Positions 25,330 through 36,726 are shown, counted from the stretch's first letter. The stretch: DNA of 64,000 nucleotides from Cinclus cinclus (GCF_963662255.1 NC_085049.1:64279158-64343157); one strand, 5' to 3'. Notes: generated from the letters alone by a model not told the origin. Made by a program: numbers and translations.

Positions 25330-25740
25330 CAGAGACCTCAGGGCTGACAGTCACCCCAGTTCAGGCTGTGCCCTAACCAATGGGGTGCTTTCCAGTGAGA
25401 CCCAGATATGATGGGCATGGCAAGGTACCGGTAACAGGCTCTGTCAACAGCTCCAGACGGGAGGAGTGATGACCCAGATCCAGGATTCACCCAAGGTATC
25501 TGTCTGGGAACAAAAGGAGGTGAGGCCAGAGACAGGGCTGGAGGCAAGACTGCAGTGTAGATGTGAAGTGCGGGCAAGGGGCAGGGCTAGAGGCTGGCAC
25601 TCCTGTGGCATCTCTAGGTCAGGGACTGATGACTCTGGACTAAGTTGGAGTGCTACACCCTGGGCAGGGTGGTGGGAGAGGCCCCGTGTGAGTTTCATCA
25701 ACACCAGTAAGGAATCCTGGTGCACCTAGGACCCTGACAA
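25330..25740. other. Unexplained GC-richer block
   Basis: This block of about 400 bp is visibly richer in G and C than its surroundings. It holds overlapping open frames on both strands (25466-25729 plus, 25338-25577 and 25444-25725 minus). Purine-rich GGCAGGG/GGCAGGGCT-type phrases recur. I do not recognise a CR1, LTR or gene here. It could be a degraded endogenous retroelement, a retrocopy or simply a local composition shift. No coding function is assigned. Confidence 0.35.
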
Positions 25741-28000
25741 AGGCAGAAAAAGTGTGGTTTAGCTACAGGATGCCTCACATGCAGTGGCTGTCCAGGTTTA
25801 CCAGAAGGAGCAAATAAGAGTGGTTTCAGCTGCAGGAATTTCAAGGAGTACTTTGTCTCAACTTAAAATTTTGCAGTTAGGTATATAAAAGTGAATAATG
25901 CATTCCTTATTCTGTCATCTTTAAATACTTTCTTCAGAAGTATCTGGATCTCAGCGTGGCTGCTCTTTCTAGCTGTGGGGCTGAAGGATTTGCAGACTCT
26001 GACTCCTTCCCACATTTTTGGCAGTCAAGACATGTCAGTTCAGCCATCTCCAGTTCTGAGTCTTCTGGCCAGCCTGTGTTCTGAGTAGCAGAGATTCAGG
26101 TTTCCAGTTGAGGTGTTTGGGGACAAGACAGCAGACAGGCTGAAAAACAAGCATAGTCGAGGGATTTATTAAGCACAGGCACTTCACTCTTCACATGTGC
26201 TAAGGAGCTGTACATACCTCTGAAAGAACACAGGTCCACGAAGTACCTTTTGCGGAAGTCTGTGGCAGAGACAAATATAGAATCCATTTATTCTTGGAAG
26301 TGTTCAGCTGTGGAATGATCCTTTCTGTTCTGAAAGATAGAAATCTACTTTAGCACACACTTTACAACTTCAGAAAAAGAAGCAAGCCTAAAGAGCCAAT
26401 AGTGCTCTCTGGAAGGCATCTCTAATTAAGATCTGGTGTGCATCGAATGAGATGCAGGGTCTTTGCAAACCAATGGTATTTATTCCTATGTATTCCTGCA
26501 GTATACATACTGAAAGTTCCTGAAAAACGACAGTGTAAAGCAAATATATTATATTGCAGGGGAAATGAAGATAGGGTGATGCAAACAACTGCATGATTTC
26601 CTTGTTCTTTTCTGCAGTCTCAGATTTTTTTTCTGTGACAGGTTTGTTGTGTGCCACTTCACAAGGCTTAAAAGAGGAATAGAAAGTGTTTCACAGTACA
26701 AGGCCTAATTTTTAAATTTTTTAAACACTAAGAAGCATATGCAGCAAGATGGCAATTTAATGGATACCCTGTGTGAGCCATCTTGAAGCCTTTAGGTTAA
26801 GTGAACATGGACCTACCCTTCCTGTGAGCCCTCCCCAGGGTGTAGGGAGTTTGCCTGTGTCATGTTTGCTACAGCAGAATTGTGAGATGCCTCCTCTGAA
26901 GAGGACCACATCTTAGAGGGCTTCAATCTCTGTGCCTTGTGTATACAGCTTTTTCCTCTTCACTCTGACCTTTTTTACTCCTCCAAAACTCAATCCTTAA
27001 GATTCCTGTCCCAGGCTACCCTCCTACATGTCTCCTCTCCTCCCATGTATGTGAGAAAAAGTTTTCTTACACCAGGCTACTCCCTGCTAAGCTTTAAAGT
27101 TCTGTCTCCAAATATGGGGATATAAAAGCTCCCGAAGAAAAAGTTTACCTTCGTTCTTTAACATGAACAAAATGTAGGCAAAGCAGACTTTTATTTGGAT
27201 TCATTTTTACACATTGTTGTTCAATTATGACTGATACTGCCTCAAAGCAGATGTCCAGATGGAAAATTTAAGCTACAGAGATGGAGATCTGGTGAAGTAT
27301 TCAGACCTAAAAAAACACCATTGAATGAGAATTGTCAGACAATGCTAATTGTAGGTGTGGCAAGCAGCTGTAAAAACCAACATGGCAATTTCTGCTGTTT
27401 CTCTCTGTTTTGCAATTTAATACCCTTACACTCTGTTGCCTATTTTAGAGAAAATGCACACTAGCAATTCATGACCGGGTAATGCTTGTAAAATCTGGAA
27501 CAGAGATTATCCTAAAATGGGAAGTAGAGGAAGCACTATTCCATGTGGCTGGGATGCTTTCTGTTGCTGACCTCTCTAATGTGTGGAATTTAGGGAGGGC
27601 AATCATTGGAGGGAAAAGAGGAAGGAAGCTCAGGGGAGCAGGTGGAGCAGGACATAGTGCCAAAGTGTCAGAGCCAGCAGAGTCAGTAAGTGCACAGAAA
27701 AAAGTAGGACCAAAGATTTACAGTAAGCAAGAAGCAGAGTCAGCGTGCAAATGAAAATTAGTGTTAGGATAAGTAATAACTATGATTTGAGATTAATATA
27801 AAACCCACCAATAAACATGCTTGGTGGTTCTGTCTTGTTCCGAGCATCTTTGAGTTCTGAAGCCTCTTCTCATCAAAAAACCTGTAGAACATTCTCGTGG
27901 ATTTCATGCGCAGAAAGTAGAGGCAGGTAAGATGAGCTGAGTAAATGTACTCAGCAGGATTCATGAACTTATAGATTCAAAGATAGAGAAATGTAAATTA
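25741..28000. other. Non-coding sequence
   Basis: No gene or transposon recognised. The 90-codon plus frame at 27482-27754 has no known domain and is overlapped by a minus-strand frame. Confidence 0.5.
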
Positions 28001-28161
28001 GTTTAATGTCAGAGTAAGAATTACACCACAACCAGCAAAAGCCTCTTGTAACACTGCAGCCAAGTCATAAAGATCTCCACCGTTCAAAACCTTTTCAGAT
28101 TTGCAAAGTCATTCCTGTTTGACATACTTCAAAAACAATGATATAAAATGCATAGGTCTGC
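28001..28161 (+). repeat. Inverted repeat, left arm (161 bp)
   Basis: This 161-bp segment recurs in reverse complement at 29009-29169 with only two differences: A at 28006 against C at 29164, and T at 28139 against G at 29031. The second is a CpG to TpG change on the left arm. Similarity stops abruptly at both ends of each arm. The arm is not low-complexity and is not a transposon I recognise. Together the arms could form a 161-bp stem with an 847-bp loop, as a DNA cruciform or as an RNA hairpin. No terminal motif or target-site duplication characteristic of a DNA transposon is visible outside the arms. Confidence 0.97.
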
Positions 28162-28338
28162 TCATAAACCTTAATTATGCAACTTTTAGGATGTGGCAAC
28201 AGATAGTAACTTAGTATAAATTCACTGGTATTAGTATAGTCCTGTAATCTGAGCAGTATTATCAGACTGACCAGCATGAACAATGAAGATAGACATAGTT
28301 TTGTGTCAATTGTCATTAACAGTTCATTCACTTTAATG

Positions 28339-28457
28339 TCACAGAATATTCTGAGTTGGAAAGGATGCACAGGGATCCTCAAGTCCTACTCTTAAGTGAA
28401 CCCACACCCATGGCATTATTAGCACTATGCTCTAACCAACTGTCCTAATCTCAACCC
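28339..28457 (-). mobile_element. TguSINE1-like SINE (tRNA-Ile head, CR1 tail)
   Basis: Read on the minus strand it starts with a degenerate A box (TAGGACAGTTGGTTAGAGCA). It keeps the Ile anticodon region (GTGCTAATAATGCC, anticodon AAU), runs to the start of the B box (GTGGGTTCA) and then switches to a CR1 3' tail. That tail closely parallels the CR1 3' end at 15.76-15.82 kb ('GACTT..GATCC.TGT..', 'CCAACTCAGAATATTCTGTG'). A tRNA-Ile head on a CR1 tail is the described structure of the passerine SINE TguSINE1, transcribed by RNA polymerase III and mobilised by CR1. The box A core is mutated and the copy is clearly old. It lies in the spacer of the inverted repeat. It is not a functional tRNA gene, because the acceptor stem is lost. 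Confidence 0.88.
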
Positions 28458-28612
28458 ACTTCCAGACTTAAAAAAAGATTGCGTTGCATCTGGATGGAGT
28501 AGATAGCATGAGAAAAAATTGTGTGGATGAGCTGTGTTACAGTCACTCTTAAAAGAGTTTCACAGTTCATCGCAGTAGTTTCTTAAAGCAACAGTGTGCT
28601 TAGGAGTGGTTT

Positions 28613-28669
28613 GGGGAGAGGAGAGCAGAGGAGAGGAAAAGGAAAGGGAGGGGAAGGGAAAAGGGAAAC
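28613..28669 (+). repeat. Homopurine tract with G-quadruplex motif
   Basis: About 57 bp of nearly pure A/G on the plus strand (a single C at 28626). Within it, 28646-28665 reads GGG-A-GGGG-AA-GGG-AAAA-GGG, which meets the G3+N1-7 definition of a potential G-quadruplex. Homopurine-homopyrimidine DNA can also adopt triplex (H-DNA) forms. The tract lies inside the spacer of the inverted repeat. Confidence 0.9.
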
Positions 28670-29008
28670 AGTGATATCTTGTAATGACAGTTACATTCCT
28701 TTCAGAAGCTACACTGAAATTTGTGGTTAATGTTTTTCATGGCAGAAAAGCACCAAATTTCTCTTGAATACAAACCCTGTAAAAGTTTTTTTTAAATGTT
28801 TGTATTCAGAGCAGAACAAGAAGTTAGGGAGGACTATGTGGGAAGGGAATCCACCCAGGTTAAGGAGCATTGGTGGCCTTTGGGAGTCTTTAGCTGCCTC
28901 AAAAATCATGGAGTTATCCTTATAACTAGGAAAACCACACAATTTAGAGAAACAGTTTCTCTCTCTCTCCCTTTCTCTTCATTAAAAAAGGATAAATTTA
29001 ATCATAGT

Positions 29009-29169
29009 GCAGACCTATGCATTTTATATCGTTGTTTTTGAAGTATGTCAAACAGGAATGACTTTGCAAATCTGAAAAGGTTTTGAACGGTGGAGATCTT
29101 TATGACTTGGCTGCAGTGTTACAAGAGGCTTTTGCTGGTTGTGGTGTAATTCTTACTCTGACACTAAAC
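29009..29169 (-). repeat. Inverted repeat, right arm (161 bp)
   Basis: This is the reverse complement of 28001-28161 with 159 of 161 bases identical. It is separated from the left arm by 847 bp (28162-29008). Flanking bases outside and inside the arm do not match the other side. The near identity points to a recent inverted duplication, ongoing gene conversion between arms, or a sequence-assembly fold-back. Confidence 0.97.
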
Positions 29170-30352
29170 CATGTTTAATACCCTGCTAGCACATAACATT
29201 GATTTTTCAGTTCCAGGAAAATAATTTAAATCAACTTCTGTGATTCTGAAAAAAAAAAAAGAAGATTCTGATATTTAGATTGGCTGAGCAAATGGAGATA
29301 TTTTTAAAATGGCTTCAGTAACTTCTGTAAGATAACAGTTGGCTTTCAACTGATAAAGTCATAACTGAAATCAGAACTATAGAGCTGAAAACTGTTGTTT
29401 AATTAACATTTTTCCACATCTGGAACTTTCATAAAACAGTAAATAGTTCTGATTCTTCCTGAAAAAAATAATGGCTCAGTAACTGTAAAACCCATTATGT
29501 TATAATAAAAGTGCTGTTAGCATTACATTAGCAATTTTGAGGAGCTGGCTTTGCCAGCCGTTTTTGGATTTTCTTGGGAACTTTTCATCTCAGGCATCTC
29601 AGGCATCTCAAACTGTAAACGTTTTGTATGCTTTTCCTCCCACAGTAAGTTGTAGTGGCTTCACTGAAAGAAATGAAGTGCAATTTTGAAGCAAAGGGCC
29701 TTCTATTCCTAAAATACTTGATTTTTGTAGAGCTTTGTTGGACAGATTATCTAGTATATTTAGGGAGTTCTGATGTTTTTTCCTACTTCAGACATATATA
29801 AGGAGCTTACATTTCTTTCTTTACAGCTTAAGATGCATCAAGACATTTCTCTGAAAATGAAGCATGCACACTCCTTTTCTGTGGAGTGTGCTCCTGATTT
29901 GAGAAAGAACAAATGTGCTGATGACACACTTACCAATTCATCTTGCATATATTGAAATAAGGATAGTATCTTTGGTTGTGATTAAACCAATTTTAAGAAT
30001 TAGCTAGAATCTAATTTCCTAAACACTTATGAAAACTTCATTTGTGATCATGTAGCTCCGAATAATACTTTGCTGTGATAAGTCTTGGTGATTTCCAAAA
30101 TCAATGTGTCTGTGTTCCTCATGATTCCTCTTGGTGCAGTCTTGCTGCTGCTCCAGACACTAAAGCTGTTGTCTCACAGCCACCATCATGCCACTGTTTC
30201 TGATAGTTGCTCAGCCTGATGTTGCAGGTGTAGAAGGTGTGATTTCTGTTATCTCATTTCAGGTAACTGGAATTGTGAGGCTCCTTTGATTTTTTAATTT
30301 TTTAAAATAATTTTGCAACATAGGAATTATGTAATTGCTAGTAAAGATGTCA
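29170..30352. other. Non-coding AT-rich sequence
   Basis: No gene recognised. It includes an A12 run near 29250 and a small perfect hairpin: GCACACTCC at 29866-29874 and GGAGTGTGC at 29883-29891, with an 8-nt loop. The stem is too short for a typical pre-miRNA. Confidence 0.55.
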
Positions 30353-30637
30353 AAATCATAGAATACTTTGTGTTGGATGGGACAGATCATCGAGTTCCAA
30401 CCCTACTATTGTGGGCAGGGATACCTTCCATTAGGCTGGGTTGCTCAGGGCCCCATCCAACCTGTCCTAGAACACTTCCAGGGGTGAGCATCCACAACTT
30501 CTCCGTGCAACCTGTTCCACTGCCTCACCACCCTCACAGTAAAGAATTTCTTCTTACTGTTCAGTCTAAACATACCCCTTTTCAGTTTAAAGCCATTCCC
30601 CCTTGTCCTATTACTGTGTGCACTCATAAAAAGGTCA
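30353..30637 (-). mobile_element. CR1 LINE 3' end, minus strand
   Basis: On the plus strand the sequence runs 'TCATAGAATACTTTG', 'GATCATCGAGTTCCAACCCT', 'GGGCAGGGATACCTTCCATT', 'CAACCTGTTCCACTGCCTCA', then 'TTTAAAGCCATTCCCCCTTG'. This is the classic reverse complement of the avian CR1 3' region. About 285 bp remain, corresponding to the very C-terminal ORF2 sequence plus 3' UTR. The copy is 5'-truncated and non-coding. It belongs to a different CR1 subfamily from the 15-kb copy, because the 3' wording differs. Open frames through it on either strand are by-products of the element. Confidence 0.95.
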
Positions 30638-33600
30638 TGTGGGCAGAAATTTAGTCATGTTTTTGCCTGTTACTTTTTAGAGTGATTACTCCTTTAAAGA
30701 TGTGCAAAATCATGGATAAGCACCGCTATTAAGGATTAACTTTATTATTTACTTCCTTGTACAGTTTCTTACAAGGTCTAAATGGGAGTCTAAACTAGAC
30801 CACATTGCGATTCCCTCCCACTCTGCCTGCCTACATTCTCCCTTATAGCAGGATGAAAAATGTAGAGAAAGCAATCCATACACTTTTAAGATGGATGCCA
30901 GCAAGTGGCCCTCGGTCTTGATACACCCCAGGTCAAGACCAGAAATGCCAGATATGCCTACACCTGAGATTTACAAAACACTGCTGATTCCCACAGTGTA
31001 GACACAGCTTCAAAGAATTCTTTGAGCAGATTGCTGTGGTAGCAAAAGGGCCTGAAGAAGCATAGGTATCTGGATTGAATAGGAGCAATCAAAGGCTGGG
31101 AAAATAAAATTTATTTATATTGAGTCTATTGTAATATAAGGAACTCTTTCAGTTCCTTCCTTTAATCTGTTTGGATCAAGGTGTCTGGAACAATTTCATG
31201 CCTTTTGTTTTCCACATGAGGAAAAATATGAAAAGAAGAATGCTCCGCTCAACTCTTTATCAAGGGCTTATGTTAAAGTCACTAAGATCTGATTCAGAAC
31301 TCTGTAAGAAGTATACTGACTATTAAATACAATGGAAGCAATATTTCTAAATGCTCAGCAAAATCTGGGTTTATTTATGTCTTTTTCTGAGGTGTTGTGC
31401 AACTATACAAGTTTGCTGACAAATGTCATGGTTAGGTTTTACTTAATTCTTACTTACCAAGAACAAAAATACTTACACAAGCTTACAGATGAGGCTGCTG
31501 GTGATCCTCACTTTCCTTTTTGTAATGTTTAACATGCAGTTTCAATGTTTTGAATTTTTGTTTAGCAGGATTAAGAGCTGTACCGTAACTCTTTTAAAAA
31601 TAGTCTTCATAGCTGAAATGTTAATTAATGTTTCTGTTTGGGAGGGTGAGATTTAAACGCTTCCGAAATAGCTTTACATGGAGCAAAGTAAGAATTAAGA
31701 CAATTTGAAATATGTCCCCGTGTTGCACCAAAATCAAAATATGGAGTGCTACCAAGCCTAGACTTGTGTGGTGTGTGTTGTGTAGTATTCACAGAGTAAG
31801 ATTGTTTCCTTGCGAGGCAGGAGACAATTGAATAAAACCCACTTTTAACCCTATTAACTATTCCTATTAGGAAACATTGGATATTACTTTTCATAGCTCC
31901 ACTTTATGAAGTGCATGCTATGATAATTGCCAAGTGCTGTGATACTTCTTCTTATTTGGTAAATCTTGTACATGTGGATGAGATATTATTTTTCCATGGA
32001 TATGTTTATATGAATTCCAGCCAGTGCCTCTACCAGAAAACTATGTCAATGTAATGCAATGTTATGTAAGTTTTGTTTTGGTTCTTATATGCTGCACATC
32101 AAAGGGTTGAATGTCTTCCAGAAGTGCATTTATTGGTGGAATTATCATCTGATAGATATGGTTTTCTCTCTCCCATTCATTCTAAAGAAGACTTCTGTGC
32201 TCTCTTTATTTTTGGCCTCTTTTAAAATAGTTTTTATATTACCTATATGTGGTTATTTCTGTATGTATGTGACTCACATTCAGAGTAGAAGATAGTGAGC
32301 TTTGTGCTGGGGATAATTCCAGTGGAAACTCACCCAGAAATCTGAAACTGGTCTGAGAAAGTCCTGTTTTCTGCAGAGCTTTTTTTTGGAGATGGATAAT
32401 CATGCTGCACCTGCACAATGAAACTACTGTCTGTTCTTCCTCATCCTGTTTCTCTTTGCAAGCAGCCTTTCAAATAAGTGTCTGGGGTGCCAAACTTCTG
32501 ACTCCCTTAGGAGCACGGGTGCACTGGAAGTAACCCTGCAGATTGAAAACAGGTCTTAGACCTGCACCCATCCAGGAATGGTTCTCACAGCAGCTGAATG
32601 TTGCCCTTGCACACTTGCACTGCTGACTCTCTGCAATATATGGTGGTGAGAGGGATAGCAGGACCCAGGTTAGAGTGGTTCCAGGAGGAGCCCCCACTGG
32701 AAGCAGTATTTCTATGAGATATCCCTCCTTTCCTTTCTTTCATTCTTTTTCAGGCTGAAGTCTCACACTGGATCTTCAAATTCAGGTGCTAAAGCTGAAG
32801 CAGTGGCTGATACATATCAGACAAGTATTAGAGTAGCTCAATCCCGTTTGACCAAGCATTACTGCTGTGTAGTTTTTTGTCTTTGGGATCTTTCCCCATT
32901 TGGATATTGCTTTTGAACTGAAATAATCTGTGTTTCTCTTAGGAGCTGAGCTGTCTGGAAAACATGTTGATGAAATTCCAACATAGTTTTTCCAAAAGTG
33001 TTTCTTTTGTCTTTTGCTAGCTGCTTCCTGATGCTGTTTATCCAAAACCCCACCTGCTGTCAAGGGCACTGCTGGCCATGAGAAAACATCTTCACAGCCA
33101 TGAAACAGCTGTACGTATTAGGCTTAATTTCTGCAATGAATTACTAAGTGTATGTAATTTAAACCCCCCTTTTTTTCCTCAGCCTTCCTACCACCACCAG
33201 TCATCTCATTTCTTCTGCAAGTGGTGGTGGAATTAGGTTGCCAAGAACTTGTGAGGTTTGCTTTCTCTACACCAAATTTAGCATAATGTATTGTACAAGA
33301 AGAAGGCTTGTACAAGAAGGATAGTTTTTCTGTTTATCTGCCATATCATAATCATGGAATTCATCCTCTTCATAGATAGCCACAGTAACTATTAAATTTT
33401 GTTTATTGGAGAAGAAGGGGGGAAAAAAAAGGAAATGAAGACTAAGCTTGGGAGGGATGCAATAGGATGATAAAATTCTCTAATAAATATTACAGAATTC
33501 CAAGACAGTCTGAACTTGTAACTGATAAGCAAGAAAGCTCACATGATTTACATATGCTTTGGATGTCTAGAAAGCTGTATCAAAGGGAAACTGAGAGTAC

Positions 33601-36577
33601 AGTTTTGCATTATAGTACTTTGTGTTATATTTGCATCAAGCAATGAGAGAAGAAAAGAGAAAGTGAATTGTTTGATAAGTTTGATAATTGTTGACAAGTG
33701 GATATCATAATCATTCCTGAAGTAAATTTTTAGTTGTTTTTTCAGGTCTTTTTTTTTTGTTCAGGAGATCCTCAAGTACTGTGGAAAAACAGAAGAGTGT
33801 CAATAATGGATTTGAACATAAGCTGCCAGCAAAGCTGAATAATGGTTTGCCTCTCCCATTCACTGAATGTCCTGAAGTATCCCTAACAAAGTTTTAATTT
33901 TATGCTAGCACAGACTAATTTTACTTTGATTTTTTTGGACATTAGAAAAATTTTAACCTCTAAACTGTATCCACAACTGGAAGGATCTGTGAGGGACTAA
34001 TGTAACAACTTGTTCCAAAGAGCCTACGTAGCTCTTTGTTTCTCGTTTAGTCCATTTAAGCTTTTGAAAGCCTTGGAGCAGTCATTGCAGTTGTATTTGA
34101 CCAATGGATCTCATGGACTGTTCACCATCTGTGATGTGTGTTTAGTACAGGCAGCCCAGTCACTGTAAGGTTTAAGTTTTGGCCCTTCAAAGGATCCTGA
34201 TACCAGCTTAAAAATCATGATACTGTGAAATTTAGGGGACAGATTTTTAAGCTGCATTTTTAAAGTCAAATTTTTACTCTTTGCTGATCAAATGCATCCA
34301 TCTTTATCAACACATTTTTCTACTTCTATCCATGTGTCCACATTCCTTTATCTCCTGTCAGTCATGTTTTTGAAACTGCTTTTTGCAGCATTCTGTTAGA
34401 ACAGGGTGCTGGGACTTGTGACATTTCTGAACAACTCATAACTGAGAAGTTAAGTATTGAATTCAGTGAATCTGTTTCAAGATTTCCATGTTATTTCAAC
34501 AACTCCAACACTTGTTTACTTGGCTATCCTGCAAAAAACACTTTGATTTTTTTTTCTTCTGAGGTTACCACTAGATATCACATCTGGTGTCAAAGTCTGT
34601 GACACTTGCGTAGGTCTGTGAAAATTTCTGAACCTCACTTAAATAACATTTAACAAAAATATACATTGCTTGTATGTACTTGGCACTGGAGAGATGCCAC
34701 AGTTGGATGACAGAGCCAACCTATGAAAAGGGATTCATGATGCATTCCCAAAGGACACATCTCATTAAAATAAAATACAAGGAAAACAAGAACGTATCAA
34801 GAATTGTCTCTGTATTTCAAAGGGAACAAGGCATGCCAAGAAAAACATTATAATCTTGCTTCTGTCTTGAAAGAAAATTTAGAAGCATTTTAAAAGCTTT
34901 CTACTTCAGTTTGGTGCCAGTGTGGGTTTTCAGGCTTACAGAGCTTTTTTTGAATCTAGATGCAATACAGAAAATACAGAATTAAGAAAAAGCATTCCTA
35001 ATTGGAACAGTGTGAAAACAAAAAAAAAAAAAATAGGATGTCTTGGAAGAGAAAGAATGTCCTAGAGAATGGATTAAAACTATGAAACATTTACACTGGG
35101 TGCATTTATATGCAAAACCAGACAATTAAACTGGTATTTGTTCAATACTAAAAAAGAAATTAGTGTTCCTTGTAATAATGATGATAAGCTGGTAATGAAA
35201 ACTCGTTTTAGTTACCTTAGTTCAGGAATTACCTGAATTCAGTCTTAGCTGCAGTTCTGTCTTTAGCTGCTATTCTCTCTTTAACAGAGAATACTACACA
35301 ACAGCTTCTGCTGGATGCATACTACATGTTCTGGTGAATATTTTTCCTTGGAGAAGTATTAGCAGAATAGGAATGGCACAGAGTTGGAAAAAAATACCAA
35401 ATAAGAAGAGATTTTTTTTCCAAACCACATTGTTATGAATAATTATTTGTTATTGTTATGAAGCATGTGTGACTGATAAGGAAATTGTCACGAAGAGTAA
35501 AAGGGACAGGGATAATGCTGTACAGGTTTAGGTGACATCTAGCAGAAGGTGACATCCAGAAAATATAGCTGCTTTGGGCAGGATTGAACTATAAACGAGC
35601 CAAACTCAGTAATGCTCAGAAGGGAATATCAGGGCTTGTGTTTCTGGTCAGCCCTGCGTTACCATCTGTCCTTGCTCTAAAGACCATAGAAACCCTTAAC
35701 CTTCAAGTTTGCCTGCTTAGGCCATTACCTGAGCATCTGCTTTGTTTTGCTGGATTTTGGTATTCCCACCAATGAGCAGGAAAACTCTAAAGCTCTAGAA
35801 AGTGAGTCTGTATTAGTAAAAGAGTAATCTAACCCAGCTGTATAAAGGAGGAGAAGAAGGGACGTTGTGTTGTTACTGCTTCTGTGCAATGTACTGTCCA
35901 CTCTGGTCCTCTTGACCTGTCCAGTTTCCTTCTCTTTCCCCTTTGGCTGCATTTATTTGGTGGCAGCACACGTTGTTTCTCTAACTGTGTGTATAGTTTA
36001 AGCTACAAACCTGGACATTATTCTGTGTATTTTGTTCCATAGATTTCCAAAGATTAGAAGAATGTGTGTTTGGGTTTTAGATAGTGACGTTTGTGATGGT
36101 TTGGGAGACATGGGTTAGAGCTGTGTGCTCAGCCCCCAGTGGAGCAGGCAGCCTAGGACACTGCAGACCAGCCAGCTTCAACACTATAAAGCTACCTTGT
36201 CCCATCTCCATCAGGGTTTTTCAATGTGCCAGATAAAAACCAAACCAAACCTTTGTAAGAAGGCAGAATATGGAATTTCAGTAAGAAGAGCTATAACCAA
36301 ATTAAAAGTTTCTGAAACATAATGAGTTAAACACATCTGGAAATAATATCTAGCTATTAAAAAAGTAAAAATAGACCTCAGATTTCTTCTTCTTTTTTTT
36401 CTGGAAAGTGTTTGAAGTTTCTTAAGCTGCCTGATGAGAAGCAGTGACCACCTAGGGTCCTGTAGGCTACTATGTCAGGGGAAAATGTTACTACCTTTTA
36501 TGTATTTATTTAATTCTGCTTTTCATATTACTAGGCTGGTTTTTGCACTGACTATGTTTAAATTACATTGATCTTCA
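30638..36577. other. Non-coding sequence
   Basis: No gene or transposon recognised. There are homopolymer runs (for example A13 near 35020) and a short tandem duplication at 33291-33319, where TTGTACAAGAAG appears twice with a 17-bp period. No frame exceeds 100 codons. Confidence 0.5.
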
Positions 36578-36726
36578 GAAAACAAACAAACAAACAAAAA
36601 AAAGAAACCATCCCAAAACCAACCAAACAGAATTCCAAAACTAAAAATAGAAAACAAACCAAGAAAACCAAACAAAAAAAAACCCAGTAAAACCCAAACA
36701 AAACCAACAAAATCAATTTCAAAACC
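36578..36726. repeat. A-rich tract ((CAAA)n and AAAACC-like units)
   Basis: About 150 bp dominated by A with scattered C, beginning with a clean (CAAA)n run at 36579-36603 and continuing as AAACC/AAAACC units. It is nearly free of G and T. It could have grown from the poly-A tail of a retroposed sequence, but no recognisable body lies upstream. Confidence 0.85.

Noticed and set aside
28385..28457. tRNA-Ile gene on the minus strand
   Set aside because: The anticodon arm and parts of the A and B boxes are present, but the acceptor stem is missing and the sequence switches into a CR1 tail. It is a SINE head, not a tRNA gene.
28001..29169. DNA transposon with long terminal inverted repeats
   Set aside because: There is no matching target-site duplication outside the arms, no known terminal motif and no transposase remnant in the spacer. 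A non-autonomous foldback element cannot be ruled out without copy-number data.
30313..30654. 113-codon plus-strand frame as a gene
   Set aside because: It lies on the antisense of a CR1 3' end, and the openness comes from the repeat.
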